Shown: positions 1 through 6,119 of the stretch, one piece after another
Numbering within the stretch: the stretch's first letter is position 1
How the letters are laid out: every line of letters begins with the position of its first letter
Assembly: GCA_002686115.1 (NCBI GenBank)
Contig: NZAF01000183.1
Span: 1 to 6,201 of the forward strand
Length of the DNA stretch: 6,201 bases
Direction: 5' to 3'
Source: Halobacteriovorax sp.
Lineage (GTDB): Bacteria > Bdellovibrionota > Bacteriovoracia > Bacteriovoracales > Bacteriovoracaceae
Translations under genes and position numbers: made by a program
The notes under the pieces: generated by a model
The model's input: only the letters and a program-made list of their open reading frames with translations
The model's database searches: none
What the model was told of the DNA's origin: nothing

Positions 1-1333
1 AAGGTACCTTTAATATAAATTTAGTATTTGGTGATTTAAAATCAAATAGTAAATCACCTCCGGAGTTTTTTGCCATTGTACGGGATAAACTTAAACCAAG
101 ACCTGTACCGCTATTAATATCTTTTGTTGTATAAAAGGGGTCAAATATTTTCTCTGCAACATCTCTTGGAATTCCTTTACCACAATCAACAACTTCAAGG
201 ACATAAAACTCATCTTCAATATATGATTCAATTTTTATCCACGGATTTTCAAAGTTTGATATAGCATAGACTGAATTATTAACGAGATTTAGAAGTATCT
301 GTGAAATGTGTAGCCCATTACAATAGAGATCAACATCTAGATCCTTGATATTAAGACTAAAATCAACCTTATGATACTTAAGTTTCTCTTTTGTAAAACT
401 AAAAGCATCATCAACAACTTGTCTCAAACTTACTTTTGCCACTTCATCATCTTTATTATCGTAAGACATTCTTTTTAATGATTTAACAAGAGAAGAGACT
501 CGTTTTACATTTTTATCACATGCTTCGAAGTATTTAGATAAATCTGCCGTCGTATTTTCATTTTTCAACTTAAGCTTTAGTAAGTCCATATTTCCGCTGA
601 TAATCGCTAACGGGTTATTTATTTCATGTGCAATACCTGCGGCCATTTCCCCTACTGTTGCAAGTCTTGATGATTGAAGAGAGTTTCTTTCAGCTTCAAT
701 TCTTTTAGCATTTGACTCTATGACCTGATTAACAAGCTCTTCATTCTCAAGACTTGTTTTAACACTCTTATAAATAGAGTTATAAATAACTTTGGCACCT
801 TTTAAATAACCCACAACACCAAAGGTTAATAAGATTGCTACATAATTATGATACTCATAATCATAGATTAACGAAGCTCCAATCACAGGAATAAACATAC
901 TCAGAATAAAAGATATTGAACTTTTTAAAGAAGCAGCATTAGTCGTTAGAGATCCAGCAACAATACCTGTATATATCGCAATAGACATGAGAATTTCAAT
1001 ATCTTGAATCAGTGGAAAAAAAAGAAATGCACTTACTCCCCAGATTGCTCCACCATAAGTAGAAACTATAAAGTTAATGTTTTCGAATATAAATGGATTA
1101 TTATTCGCCTTATCAAGATTTTTTAGATAGTAGCTAGTCGTTACATATCTAAAGACAAGATACATCGCAAAGAAACCAAGCCAACATTTAAACCTTAAAG
1201 AAGTTTGTTCCGTATATAGCATATAAGTAAAGAGACACGCAGCTAAAAATGATGCGACATAAATAGTAAACTTCTTTTCAAATAAGTGACTGAGAAGTCT
1301 TGTCCTAATATTTCTTTCGATATCTCTTTTCAT
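1..1333 (-). CDS. Sensor histidine kinase, multi-spanning membrane sensor (C-terminal tip off window)
   Basis: Reading leftward from ATG at 1333, 444 codons are open to the window edge. The protein is a membrane-bound histidine kinase that would autophosphorylate and pass phosphate to an unseen response regulator. About six hydrophobic segments (near residues 24-40, 49-64, 85-107, 112-130, 139-156, 163-180) form the sensor. A charged, probably coiled-coil linker follows (190-225). The HisKA H-box is AGIAHEINNPL with phospho-acceptor His236. The ATPase domain is complete in motifs: N-box LLNLVNNS (Asn353 area), G1 box DCGKG (383-387), F-box IFDPFYTT (397-403), G2 box GTGLGLSLS (409-417) and a final GG...TKFILKVP. 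Only the last residues are likely missing. No PAS or HAMP domain is evident. The YGGAIWG and AGSLTTNAA stretches recall multi-helix sensors found in front of GGDEF or kinase domains (from memory). It lies 15 bp after the unknown gene, with no good ribosome site of its own (GGAG is 18 nt away), so translational coupling is likely. No response regulator is in view. Confidence 0.93.
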   Translation of the reverse strand, partial: MKRDIERNIRTRLLSHLFEKKFTIYVASFLAACLFTYMLYTEQTSLRFKCWLGFFAMYLVFRYVTTSYYLKNLDKANNNPFIFENINFIVSTYGGAIWGVSAFLFFPLIQDIEILMSIAIYTGIVAGSLTTNAASLKSSISFILSMFIPVIGASLIYDYEYHNYVAILLTFGVVGYLKGAKVIYNSIYKSVKTSLENEELVNQVIESNAKRIEAERNSLQSSRLATVGEMAAGIAHEINNPLAIISGNMDLLKLKLKNENTTADLSKYFEACDKNVKRVSSLVKSLKRMSYDNKDDEVAKVSLRQVVDDAFSFTKEKLKYHKVDFSLNIKDLDVDLYCNGLHISQILLNLVNNSVYAISNFENPWIKIESYIEDEFYVLEVVDCGKGIPRDVAEKIFDPFYTTKDINSGTGLGLSLSRTMAKNSGGDLLFDFKSPNTKFILKVP

Positions 1334-1348
1334 AATAATATAGGGACT

Positions 1349-2464
1349 TTACTCCCACTCCTCTAAGCATGAATCTGAAAAAATATAATGTTCCTGACAA
1401 GTTTTAATAACAATTTCCTTAATTTCTTCATCACCTTCCCATAAGTCTTTATATGTTTGCATACAAGAAGATAACTCTCCACAACCCTCTCTATTGCTGA
1501 TTATAGCATTCATCTCCTCCATATCTTTCTTTACCTGTTCAGAATGCTTCAATGCCTCTTCTCCATTTTCTATACTATTTCTTGTATCTTCATAGATAAT
1601 ATAGATAAAATAGCCCGCAACACCCATTTCAACAGCATAGAAGAACTGATCATAGTACTTATAGCGCATAAATCTTTTAATATCTTTTTCTGAAAGATTA
1701 TTATAATCATCAATAAGAGTGTTTATATTTCGCGATTTAAGAAGTCTTTTAAGAATAGGTTTTCTAATGAAATATGGAACATATAGAGGCGGCATGCCAA
1801 ATAACATTGGCACTATCCCAGCAAAGTTTTTTACAAAACTCATAAATTTATGATCAAGGACTTTATGAAGAGTAGACTTTTCATCTAAGAATTCATTTAT
1901 AGCATCTTGTATTAATTTCTGACGAAGAATTTCTAAGAGTTTTGCGCTTTCAACTTCTGGAAGGTTATCATCACGAATACTTGATTTTACAATATACTTT
2001 AAATAACCATCAAAAATAAATTGTAGTCTCTTTCTTGATGATACTTCTGTCATCATAAATTGGTGAAACTTTTTTGAGTACTTAGGTAGGGACATGTAAT
2101 ATCTTGTAAAGGATATATGCTCGTTGGTATTTTTACTCTCAAGATATGCAATATAGTGTTCTGCAGACTGAAATTTCTGCGGTCTATCTGCGCCCTCAAA
2201 AAACTCTTGCTTATACCGATTATACTCAGTGAGATTCATTCTCTGATCACCACTAATCTCTTTAACTGCATTCATACAATTATTTTGAGAATCATCTGGG
2301 GAAGCAATCGTACGCCATTTCCGTGTCTCTTTTGGATAGAAATTTTCATTTATTGATAGATTAAGAATATCTTTTTGCGAAGACTTCGCTAAAAGTCCTA
2401 GAATTGTACAAGCACAAAATACAAGACATAATTTAATATATTTTTTAAACGAATAATTATTCAT
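1349..2464 (-). CDS. Unrecognised exported/membrane protein with cysteine-containing C-terminus
   Basis: I do not recognise this family. From ATG 2464 it is 371 residues. A start at 2482 (377 residues) is also open, but neither has a convincing Shine-Dalgarno. I prefer 2464 because it gives a typical export N-terminus: basic MNNYSFKKYIK, then hydrophobic residues 12-25. It is uncleaved or cut near LLA-KSS. The cysteines in this stretch do not form a lipobox (LVFC has Phe at -1). The body (40-210) is helical and lysine-rich. Two further hydrophobic segments follow: 214-233 (FAGIVPMLFGMPPLYVPYFI) and 274-291 (FFYAVEMGVAGYFIYIIY). A charged helix comes next (292-325), then a tail with four cysteines (328, 334, 356, 366) besides Cys63. 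If the tail is periplasmic, disulfides are plausible. No catalytic motif is visible. It is the first gene of a unit with the histidine kinase 15 bp downstream, so an accessory sensing role is possible, but that is inference only. Confidence 0.8.
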   Translation of the reverse strand: MNNYSFKKYIKLCLVFCACTILGLLAKSSQKDILNLSINENFYPKETRKWRTIASPDDSQNNCMNAVKEISGDQRMNLTEYNRYKQEFFEGADRPQKFQSAEHYIAYLESKNTNEHISFTRYYMSLPKYSKKFHQFMMTEVSSRKRLQFIFDGYLKYIVKSSIRDDNLPEVESAKLLEILRQKLIQDAINEFLDEKSTLHKVLDHKFMSFVKNFAGIVPMLFGMPPLYVPYFIRKPILKRLLKSRNINTLIDDYNNLSEKDIKRFMRYKYYDQFFYAVEMGVAGYFIYIIYEDTRNSIENGEEALKHSEQVKKDMEEMNAIISNREGCGELSSCMQTYKDLWEGDEEIKEIVIKTCQEHYIFSDSCLEEWE

Positions 2465-2492
2465 AACTACCAGCATACACATCGGTATAATG

Positions 2493-2521
2493 TCGACAAA
2501 ACTTGATATGTTTTATATAGA
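2493..2521 (+). promoter_or_regulatory. Candidate promoter for maf
   Basis: A -35-like TCGACA (2493-2498) is separated by 17 bp from a -10-like TATAGA (2516-2521), about 40 bp before the maf ATG. The -35 lies in an 8-bp perfect palindrome TGTCGACA (2491-2498) in the 97-bp divergent gap between maf and the unknown minus-strand gene. A leftward promoter for that gene is not clear: TATACC and TATGCT boxes exist but lack a good -35. This is a moderate match to sigma-70 consensus only. Confidence 0.4.
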
Positions 2522-2561
2522 TAAAAGACAGATAAGTACCTAAAAAATAAAGGAATATATA

Positions 2562-3134
2562 ATGATTATCTTGGCCAGCTCTTCACAGTATAGAAAAGAA
2601 TTACTAAACAGACTCGCACTAGAATTTAATACAATTGCAGCTGAAATTGATGAAGATAAATATAAGAATAAAAATTTAGATCATATTAAAATTGCTGAAA
2701 CACTTTCGCTAGAAAAAGCAAAAGAAGTTCAAAGAAATAATCTAGATGCAATAATCATCGGTTCAGATCAAGTATTAAGCTTTGAAGGTGAAATATTTGA
2801 TAAACCAATGAGTGAAAAAAAAGCTCTTGAACAATTAAGCCGACTACAAGGAAAGTCTCACCAACTGATTACAAGCTTTAGTATTATCAGAAAAGAAAAA
2901 GTGATTACAGAAACAGTTATCGCTAATATGTATATGAAAAAGCTAGAAAACGATCAGATCATTAATTATGTAAAAAAAGATATGCCTCTTTACTGTTGTG
3001 GATCATATAAATTAGAAAGTTTAGGAATTGCATTATTTGATAAAATTGAATGCGAAGATGACACTTCAATTATAGGACTACCACTCTTAAAGCTTATTAA
3101 AGCGCTTGAAAGTTTTGATATAAAAATATTATAA
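2562..3134 (+). CDS. Maf/YceF-type nucleoside triphosphate pyrophosphatase
   Basis: This 190-residue protein has the usual Maf length and is cytosolic. It hydrolyses a nucleoside triphosphate to the monophosphate and pyrophosphate, removing modified or non-canonical nucleotides. Visible motifs are the N-terminal LASSSQYRKELL (4-15, the Maf S-x-R loop), IIGSDQV (65-71) with the putative catalytic Asp69, and DKP (80-82). Further on are INYVKKDMPLYCCGSYKLESLGIALF (134-159, quoted in part) and a final GLPLLKLI (172-179). GSDQV rather than GADT, together with the CAGSFKSEG-like segment, places it with E. coli YceF, known to prefer 7-methyl-GTP, rather than the dTTP/UTP-preferring YhdE type. The substrate is inferred from this resemblance. 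The start is supported by AAAGGA (2549-2554) 7 nt before ATG. The gene is monocistronic: a divergent gene lies upstream and a strong terminator directly follows the stop. An alternative name is maf-1/yceF-like. Confidence 0.93.
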   Translation: MIILASSSQYRKELLNRLALEFNTIAAEIDEDKYKNKNLDHIKIAETLSLEKAKEVQRNNLDAIIIGSDQVLSFEGEIFDKPMSEKKALEQLSRLQGKSHQLITSFSIIRKEKVITETVIANMYMKKLENDQIINYVKKDMPLYCCGSYKLESLGIALFDKIECEDDTSIIGLPLLKLIKALESFDIKIL

Positions 3135-3164
3135 AAAAGGCATCACTTAAAGGATGCCTTTTTT
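3133..3164. terminator. Bidirectional rho-independent terminator between maf and the small minus-strand gene
   Basis: The stem GGCATC (3139-3144) pairs perfectly with GATGCC (3153-3158) around an 8-nt loop. It is flanked by six A's (3133-3138) and six T's (3159-3164), which extend the stem and give a U-tract in both directions. It starts inside the maf stop codon and lies 26 bp beyond the stop of the converging gene, so it can end transcripts from both sides. Confidence 0.92.
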
Positions 3165-3190
3165 ATAGAAATAACATTAAATAATCTAAT

Positions 3191-3403
3191 TTAAGCTTGA
3201 GTCTCTTCTGAGGCTTCACCTTCTTCATTAGACTCATCAGCTTCAGGAGCCTTCGGCTCTGCAACCTTAATAAGACCTTGGTCAAGAAGAATTTTTACTT
3301 TCTCTTCTCCATTAATCCATGATCCATTTGGCTTTTTAACACCATAACGTCCGTTTCTTTTTTTAAAAATAGTGTACTCTTTTGTACTTTTTACAACTTC
3401 CAT
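3191..3403 (-). CDS. Small protein of unknown function, basic core with acidic tail
   Basis: This is a 70-residue protein starting at MEVVKSTKEYTIF. An upstream in-frame ATG at 3433 would give 80 residues. The ATG at 3403 is preferred because a perfect GGAGG (3409-3413) sits 5 nt before it, and because the candidate promoter leaves the upstream ATG at or before the transcript start. The core (residues 9-46) is basic and patterned: IFKKRNGRYGVKKPNGSW, then INGEEKVKILLDQGLIK. It looks like a beta-hairpin (NGRYGV..PNGSW, slightly reminiscent of a WG-type repeat) followed by a short helix. The tail (about 47-70) is low-complexity and acidic (EPKAPEADESNEEGEASEETQA), probably disordered. There are no membrane segment, signal peptide or cysteines. 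The split charge could suit a nucleic-acid or protein-binding adaptor, but this is speculation. It is downstream of folA and may also be read through from thyA-folA. Confidence 0.8.
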   Translation of the reverse strand: MEVVKSTKEYTIFKKRNGRYGVKKPNGSWINGEEKVKILLDQGLIKVAEPKAPEADESNEEGEASEETQA

Positions 3404-3434
3404 TCTTTCCTCCGTAAGATACTCGAATGTCATA

Positions 3435-3463
3435 ATTCTAAAGTCTTATTTTCAAATATTCAA
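3435..3463 (-). promoter_or_regulatory. Candidate promoter for the 70-residue protein
   Basis: On the minus strand, TTGAAT (3463-3458) and TAGAAT (3440-3435) are separated by 17 bp, matching the sigma-70 hexamers at four and five of six positions. The -35 overlaps the folA stop codon. Transcription would begin near 3428, giving a leader of about 25 nt that contains the GGAGG of the small gene. This suggests the small gene can be expressed independently of thyA-folA. Confidence 0.5.
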
Positions 3464-3954
3464 CTATGTTTTTTATAGATTTTAAATGTCCATTTTGGAG
3501 TCTTTTCTGTTTCTTCATAAACCTTTTGTTCTGCCACTTCAAAGCCAGCTAAATCATAATTTGTAAAATAGGTATCTGCTTCGCCACTCCACTCAATTTC
3601 AGAAAGATATAATAGATCACAGAATGGAAAGAAAAGATCATAAATCTTCGCCCCACCGCATACAACAACCTCTGGGAAGCTCTTTTCTTCAACATAGGAC
3701 ATAATATCTTGCACCGAATTAAAGATCTTAACCTGCTCATGTTCATACTTATAATCTTCATTAGTTGTTAAAACGAGATGCTCTCTACCTGGAAGAGGAC
3801 TTTTAAAAGATTCAAAAGTTTTTCTTCCCACAATAATAGGCTTACCTTTTGTATACTTAACAAAGTTTTTTAAATCCGCAGGTATATGCCAGAGGAGATT
3901 GTTATTTAAACCAATCTCTCTTTTTTTACCATATGCAGCAATAAGCGAAATCAT
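3460..3954 (-). CDS. folA: Dihydrofolate reductase
   Basis: The protein is 164 residues, close to the usual bacterial DHFR length of about 160. It reduces dihydrofolate to tetrahydrofolate with NADPH in the cytosol and is the target of trimethoprim. The motifs run in order: MISLIAAYGKKREIGLNNNLLW (1-22, quoted to show the start) with Trp22, IPADLKNF with the substrate-binding acid Asp27, IIVGRKTFESF (40-50), PLPGR with Arg57, VVVCGGAKIY (96-105, the cofactor-binding double glycine) and EADTYF (125-130). All key residues are present. Its ATG shares one base with the thyA stop (TAATG, 3956-3952), and AGAGG lies about 10 nt upstream inside thyA, so translation is probably coupled. DHFR recycles the dihydrofolate that ThyA makes, so the two genes form a functional pair. 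Confidence 0.98.
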   Translation of the reverse strand: MISLIAAYGKKREIGLNNNLLWHIPADLKNFVKYTKGKPIIVGRKTFESFKSPLPGREHLVLTTNEDYKYEHEQVKIFNSVQDIMSYVEEKSFPEVVVCGGAKIYDLFFPFCDLLYLSEIEWSGEADTYFTNYDLAGFEVAEQKVYEETEKTPKWTFKIYKKHS

Positions 3955-4751
3955 TAAACAGAAACCTCTGCCTTAATATGTGGATGAGGATCATAGCCCA
4001 CGAGTTCAAAATCTTCATATTTAAAATCAAAAATTGATTTCACATCTGGGTTAATCTTCATTTTAGGTAACTCTCGATGCTCTCTTGTCAGTTGAAGCTT
4101 AGCTTGATCAAGGTGATTAGAATATAAGTGAGCATCACCCATTGTATGAACAAACTCTCCAGGCTTCAGATTACAAACTTGAGCAATCATCATAGTAAAT
4201 AATGCGTAAGAAGCAATATTAAATGGAACACCTAGAAAAATATCAGCAGATCTTTGATAGAGCTGACATGAAAGCTTCCCATCTCTTGATACATAGAATT
4301 GAATAAAAGAATGACATGGCGGTAGTGCCATTTTATCAACATCTGCTGGGTTCCAAGCAGTTAATATATGCCTTCTTGAGTGAGGGTTATTCTTAATTCC
4401 TTCAATAAGATTTTTAACTTGGTCAACTTCTCTACCATCAGGAGTTTTCCAATGTCTCCATTGATATCCATATACTGGACCAAGGTCGCCATTTTCATCG
4501 GCCCATTCATCCCAAATTCTTACTTTATTTTCTTTAAGATAATTTATATTAGTATCACCACTTATAAACCATAAGAGTTCATGAATAATACTTCTTAAAT
4601 GCAATTTCTTAGTTGTGACTAATGGAAAGCCATCTTCAAGATTGTACCTAGTCTGATATCCAAAAACAGAAATTGTTCCAGTCCCAGTTCGGTCTTCTCT
4701 AGTCTCTCCATATTTTAAAACATGTTCCATTAGATCGTGATATTGTTTCAA
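3954..4751 (-). CDS. thyA: Thymidylate synthase
   Basis: The protein is 265 residues, one more than the E. coli enzyme and collinear with it. It methylates dUMP to dTMP using 5,10-methylene-tetrahydrofolate, releasing dihydrofolate. Visible active-site residues are Arg21 in EDRTGTGT, Glu58 and Trp80, Arg126-Arg127 in HSRRHILTAWNP, catalytic Cys146 in LPPCHSFIQF, QRSADIFLGVPFNIASY (166-182) with Arg167, Asp170 and Asn178, and GDAHLYSNH with His208 and Tyr210. The C-terminus DPHPHIKAEVSV is the usual closing tail. The start is TTG at 4751, fixed by GGAGG (4757-4761) 5 nt upstream and by alignment with the MKQY start of E. coli ThyA. It is the first gene of the thyA-folA pair, overlapping folA by 1 nt, and is divergent from the DUF1343 gene. 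This is the flavin-independent ThyA type, not ThyX. Confidence 0.98.
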   Translation of the reverse strand: MKQYHDLMEHVLKYGETREDRTGTGTISVFGYQTRYNLEDGFPLVTTKKLHLRSIIHELLWFISGDTNINYLKENKVRIWDEWADENGDLGPVYGYQWRHWKTPDGREVDQVKNLIEGIKNNPHSRRHILTAWNPADVDKMALPPCHSFIQFYVSRDGKLSCQLYQRSADIFLGVPFNIASYALFTMMIAQVCNLKPGEFVHTMGDAHLYSNHLDQAKLQLTREHRELPKMKINPDVKSIFDFKYEDFELVGYDPHPHIKAEVSV

Positions 4752-4756
4752 GTGAA

Positions 4757-4761
4757 CCTCC
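4757..4761 (-). promoter_or_regulatory. Ribosome binding site that fixes the TTG start of thyA
   Basis: A perfect GGAGG ends 5 nt before the TTG at 4751-4749. The next in-frame Met (residue 8) has no such site and would remove conserved residues, so the rare TTG start is the best choice. Confidence 0.85.
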
Positions 4762-4775
4762 GTGTGTGTAACTCT

Positions 4776-4805
4776 ATTATAAGAAAAAGCACCTTAAATT
4801 GGCCA
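4776..4805 (-). promoter_or_regulatory. Candidate promoter for thyA-folA
   Basis: A perfect -10 box TATAAT lies at 4781-4776 on the minus strand. With an 18-bp spacer the -35 would be TGGCCA (4805-4800), only four of six to consensus. The predicted transcript starts near 4769, leaving a leader of about 18 nt that contains the GGAGG. The -10 is convincing and the -35 weak. Confidence 0.6.
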
Positions 4806-4840
4806 TTGATAAAGGCTTCATAATATAGACAAAATGCAGG

Positions 4841-4856
4841 AATCTAAGAATCTAAG
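4841..4856 (+). repeat. Tandem octamer AATCTAAG x2 in the thyA/namZ-like divergent region
   Basis: Two perfect adjacent copies of AATCTAAG lie at 4841-4848 and 4849-4856, just upstream of the candidate -35 at 4861. The second copy leads into AAGGT (4854-4858), which is inverted as ACCTT (4867-4871) across the -35. This could be an activator or repressor site or chance. Nothing identifies the protein. Confidence 0.45.
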
Positions 4857-4860
4857 GTGT

Positions 4861-4889
4861 TTGCCAACCTTGTGATAAGTGTTTAATAT
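4861..4889 (+). promoter_or_regulatory. Candidate promoter for the DUF1343/NamZ-like gene
   Basis: TTGCCA (4861-4866, five of six to the -35 consensus) and TAATAT (4884-4889, four of six to the -10) are spaced by 17 bp. Transcription would start near 4896. The ribosome site AAAGGA (4902-4907) is followed by 6 nt and the GTG start. Confidence 0.55.
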
Positions 4890-4913
4890 TATTTATTCAC
4901 AAAAGGAATATTC

Positions 4914-6104
4914 GTGGACAAAGTACAAAATGGAATTGATAGATTACAAAATGAAAGTGATCAGCAAAATAAAATAAGTGGAAACATCGCCCTACTGTGT
5001 CATAGTGCAAGTGTAGATGAAAATTTAAAAAATTCAATTGAAGTATTTAAAGAAATTTATGGAGAAAGGCTTATAAAAGTTTTTGGTCCTCAACATGGCT
5101 TTGTAAGTGATGTTCAAGATAATATGATTGAAACTGATCACTATAAGCATCCTTACTTTAATCTGCCAATTTACTCTCTCTACAGTGAAACAAGAGAACC
5201 TACTCCAGAAATGCTTAAAGATATCAATACGTTTGTCATTGATCTTCAAGATGTAGGCACGAGAGTTTATACATACATCACAACAATGACATATATATTA
5301 AAAGCATGTGCTAAAGAAAATATTAAAGTCGTCATTCTAGACCGTCCAAACCCTGTTTCAGGAAAAATTATTGAAGGTCCAATTCTAAAAGAAAGTCTGC
5401 TTTCGTTTGTAGGCTGCATGCCGATTCCACAAAGACACTCATTAACAATGGGAGAAATGGCAAAGTTTGCAAAAGATCATTTTAATCTAAGTTGTGAACT
5501 TGAAGTTATCACAATGAAAAACTGGAAACGAGAAATGTTCTGGGATGATACAGGTCTTGAGTGGATAAACCCATCTCCAAATCTTCCAACGTGGCAAGGC
5601 TCACTAACATTTGCGGGAACTGTCCTCTTTGAAGGAACAAACATATCAGAAGGAAGAGGTACAACGAGAAGCTTAGAAGTTATTGGGCACCCAAGTATTG
5701 AGCCATACTCATTCGTTGAAAGCATTAAAAAAGAAATTGAAAGCTTAGATGATTCACATTCTTTTACACTTAGACCAACTGTCTTTATGCCGACATTTCA
5801 AAAACATACAGGGGCTCCATGTGGTGGTGTTCATATTCATATTAAAGACAAGAAGGCCTTTAAGTCATGGCGTCTTTCACAATTATTATGTCAAAAGCTA
5901 TACCATCATCTAGGGAATGATTTTGAATGGGTAAAAAAAGCATATGAATATGAATATGAAAAACTTCCTATTGATCTCATTAATGGAGATGAAGCGATTA
6001 GAACTTGGGTTGAAAATAATGATTCCATAAAAGCATTGAGTGAAATTGAAAACAATACTCAAGAATATAAAGAATCAATTAAAAAAATATATCTCTATGA
6101 ATGA
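4914..6104 (+). CDS. DUF1343 family protein, NamZ-like exo-beta-N-acetylmuramidase (GH171)
   Basis: This 396-residue protein spans the full DUF1343/YbbC family. Characterised members (B. subtilis NamZ, family GH171) remove N-acetylmuramic acid from the non-reducing end of peptidoglycan fragments, serving wall recycling. Motifs in order: GPQHGFVSDVQDNMIETD (58-75), PIYSLY..TREPT (85-97), VIDLQDVGTRVYTY (108-121), LDRPNP (142-147), WINPSPNLPT (217-226), FEGTNISEGRGTTR (239-252), PTFQKHTGAPCGGVHIHI (293-310) and YEKLPIDLING (348-358). The N-terminus is polar, with no signal peptide or lipobox, so a cytosolic enzyme is predicted; several homologues elsewhere are exported. The GTG start has AAAGGA 6 nt upstream. 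Many relatives have Glu where this has Gln60 (GPEHG). I recall Gln as normal for the PQHG/QDNMIE branch, so activity may differ. There are no recycling partners (nagZ, amiE, murQ) in the window. Family assignment is firm; exact substrate is inferred. Confidence 0.9.
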   Translation: MDKVQNGIDRLQNESDQQNKISGNIALLCHSASVDENLKNSIEVFKEIYGERLIKVFGPQHGFVSDVQDNMIETDHYKHPYFNLPIYSLYSETREPTPEMLKDINTFVIDLQDVGTRVYTYITTMTYILKACAKENIKVVILDRPNPVSGKIIEGPILKESLLSFVGCMPIPQRHSLTMGEMAKFAKDHFNLSCELEVITMKNWKREMFWDDTGLEWINPSPNLPTWQGSLTFAGTVLFEGTNISEGRGTTRSLEVIGHPSIEPYSFVESIKKEIESLDDSHSFTLRPTVFMPTFQKHTGAPCGGVHIHIKDKKAFKSWRLSQLLCQKLYHHLGNDFEWVKKAYEYEYEKLPIDLINGDEAIRTWVENNDSIKALSEIENNTQEYKESIKKIYLYE

Positions 6105-6119
6105 AAAAAGGCCTCCTCC
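6104..6119 (+). terminator. Probable half of a terminator, interrupted
   Basis: Directly at the stop codon is AAAAAAGGCCTCCTCC, the same design as the left arm of the maf terminator (A-tract then GGC-rich stem). The expected right arm GGAGGCC plus T-tract is absent from the remaining bases. A later AAAAGGCC (6152-6159) is a direct, not inverted, copy. The simplest reading is a terminator split by the insertion that begins at 6120. Confidence 0.4.

Noticed and set aside
2117..2356. Plus-strand open frame of 79 codons
   Set aside because: It lies wholly within the minus-strand unknown gene, has no ribosome site, and its composition is that of a shadow frame.
2407..2428. Lipoprotein signal in the unknown protein (cysteines at residues 13, 17, 19)
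   Set aside because: The residues before each cysteine do not fit a lipobox (for example LVFC), and they lie inside the hydrophobic core rather than at its end.
2562..3134. YhdE-type (dTTP/UTP) Maf identity
   Set aside because: GSDQV and the YceF-like C-terminal half point to the other Maf subfamily.
3404..3433. Ten-residue N-terminal extension of the small protein from ATG 3433
   Set aside because: GGAGG 5 nt before ATG 3403, and a candidate promoter whose transcript would start at or after 3433, both favour the shorter form.
3549..3761. Minus-strand 70-codon frame inside folA, and a plus-strand 64-codon frame at 4380-4574 inside thyA
   Set aside because: They are shadows of two very well conserved enzymes.
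5034..5249. Minus-strand open frames of 71 codons here and of 82 codons at 5477-5725
   Set aside because: Both are antisense to conserved DUF1343 motifs, with no initiation signals or recognisable product.
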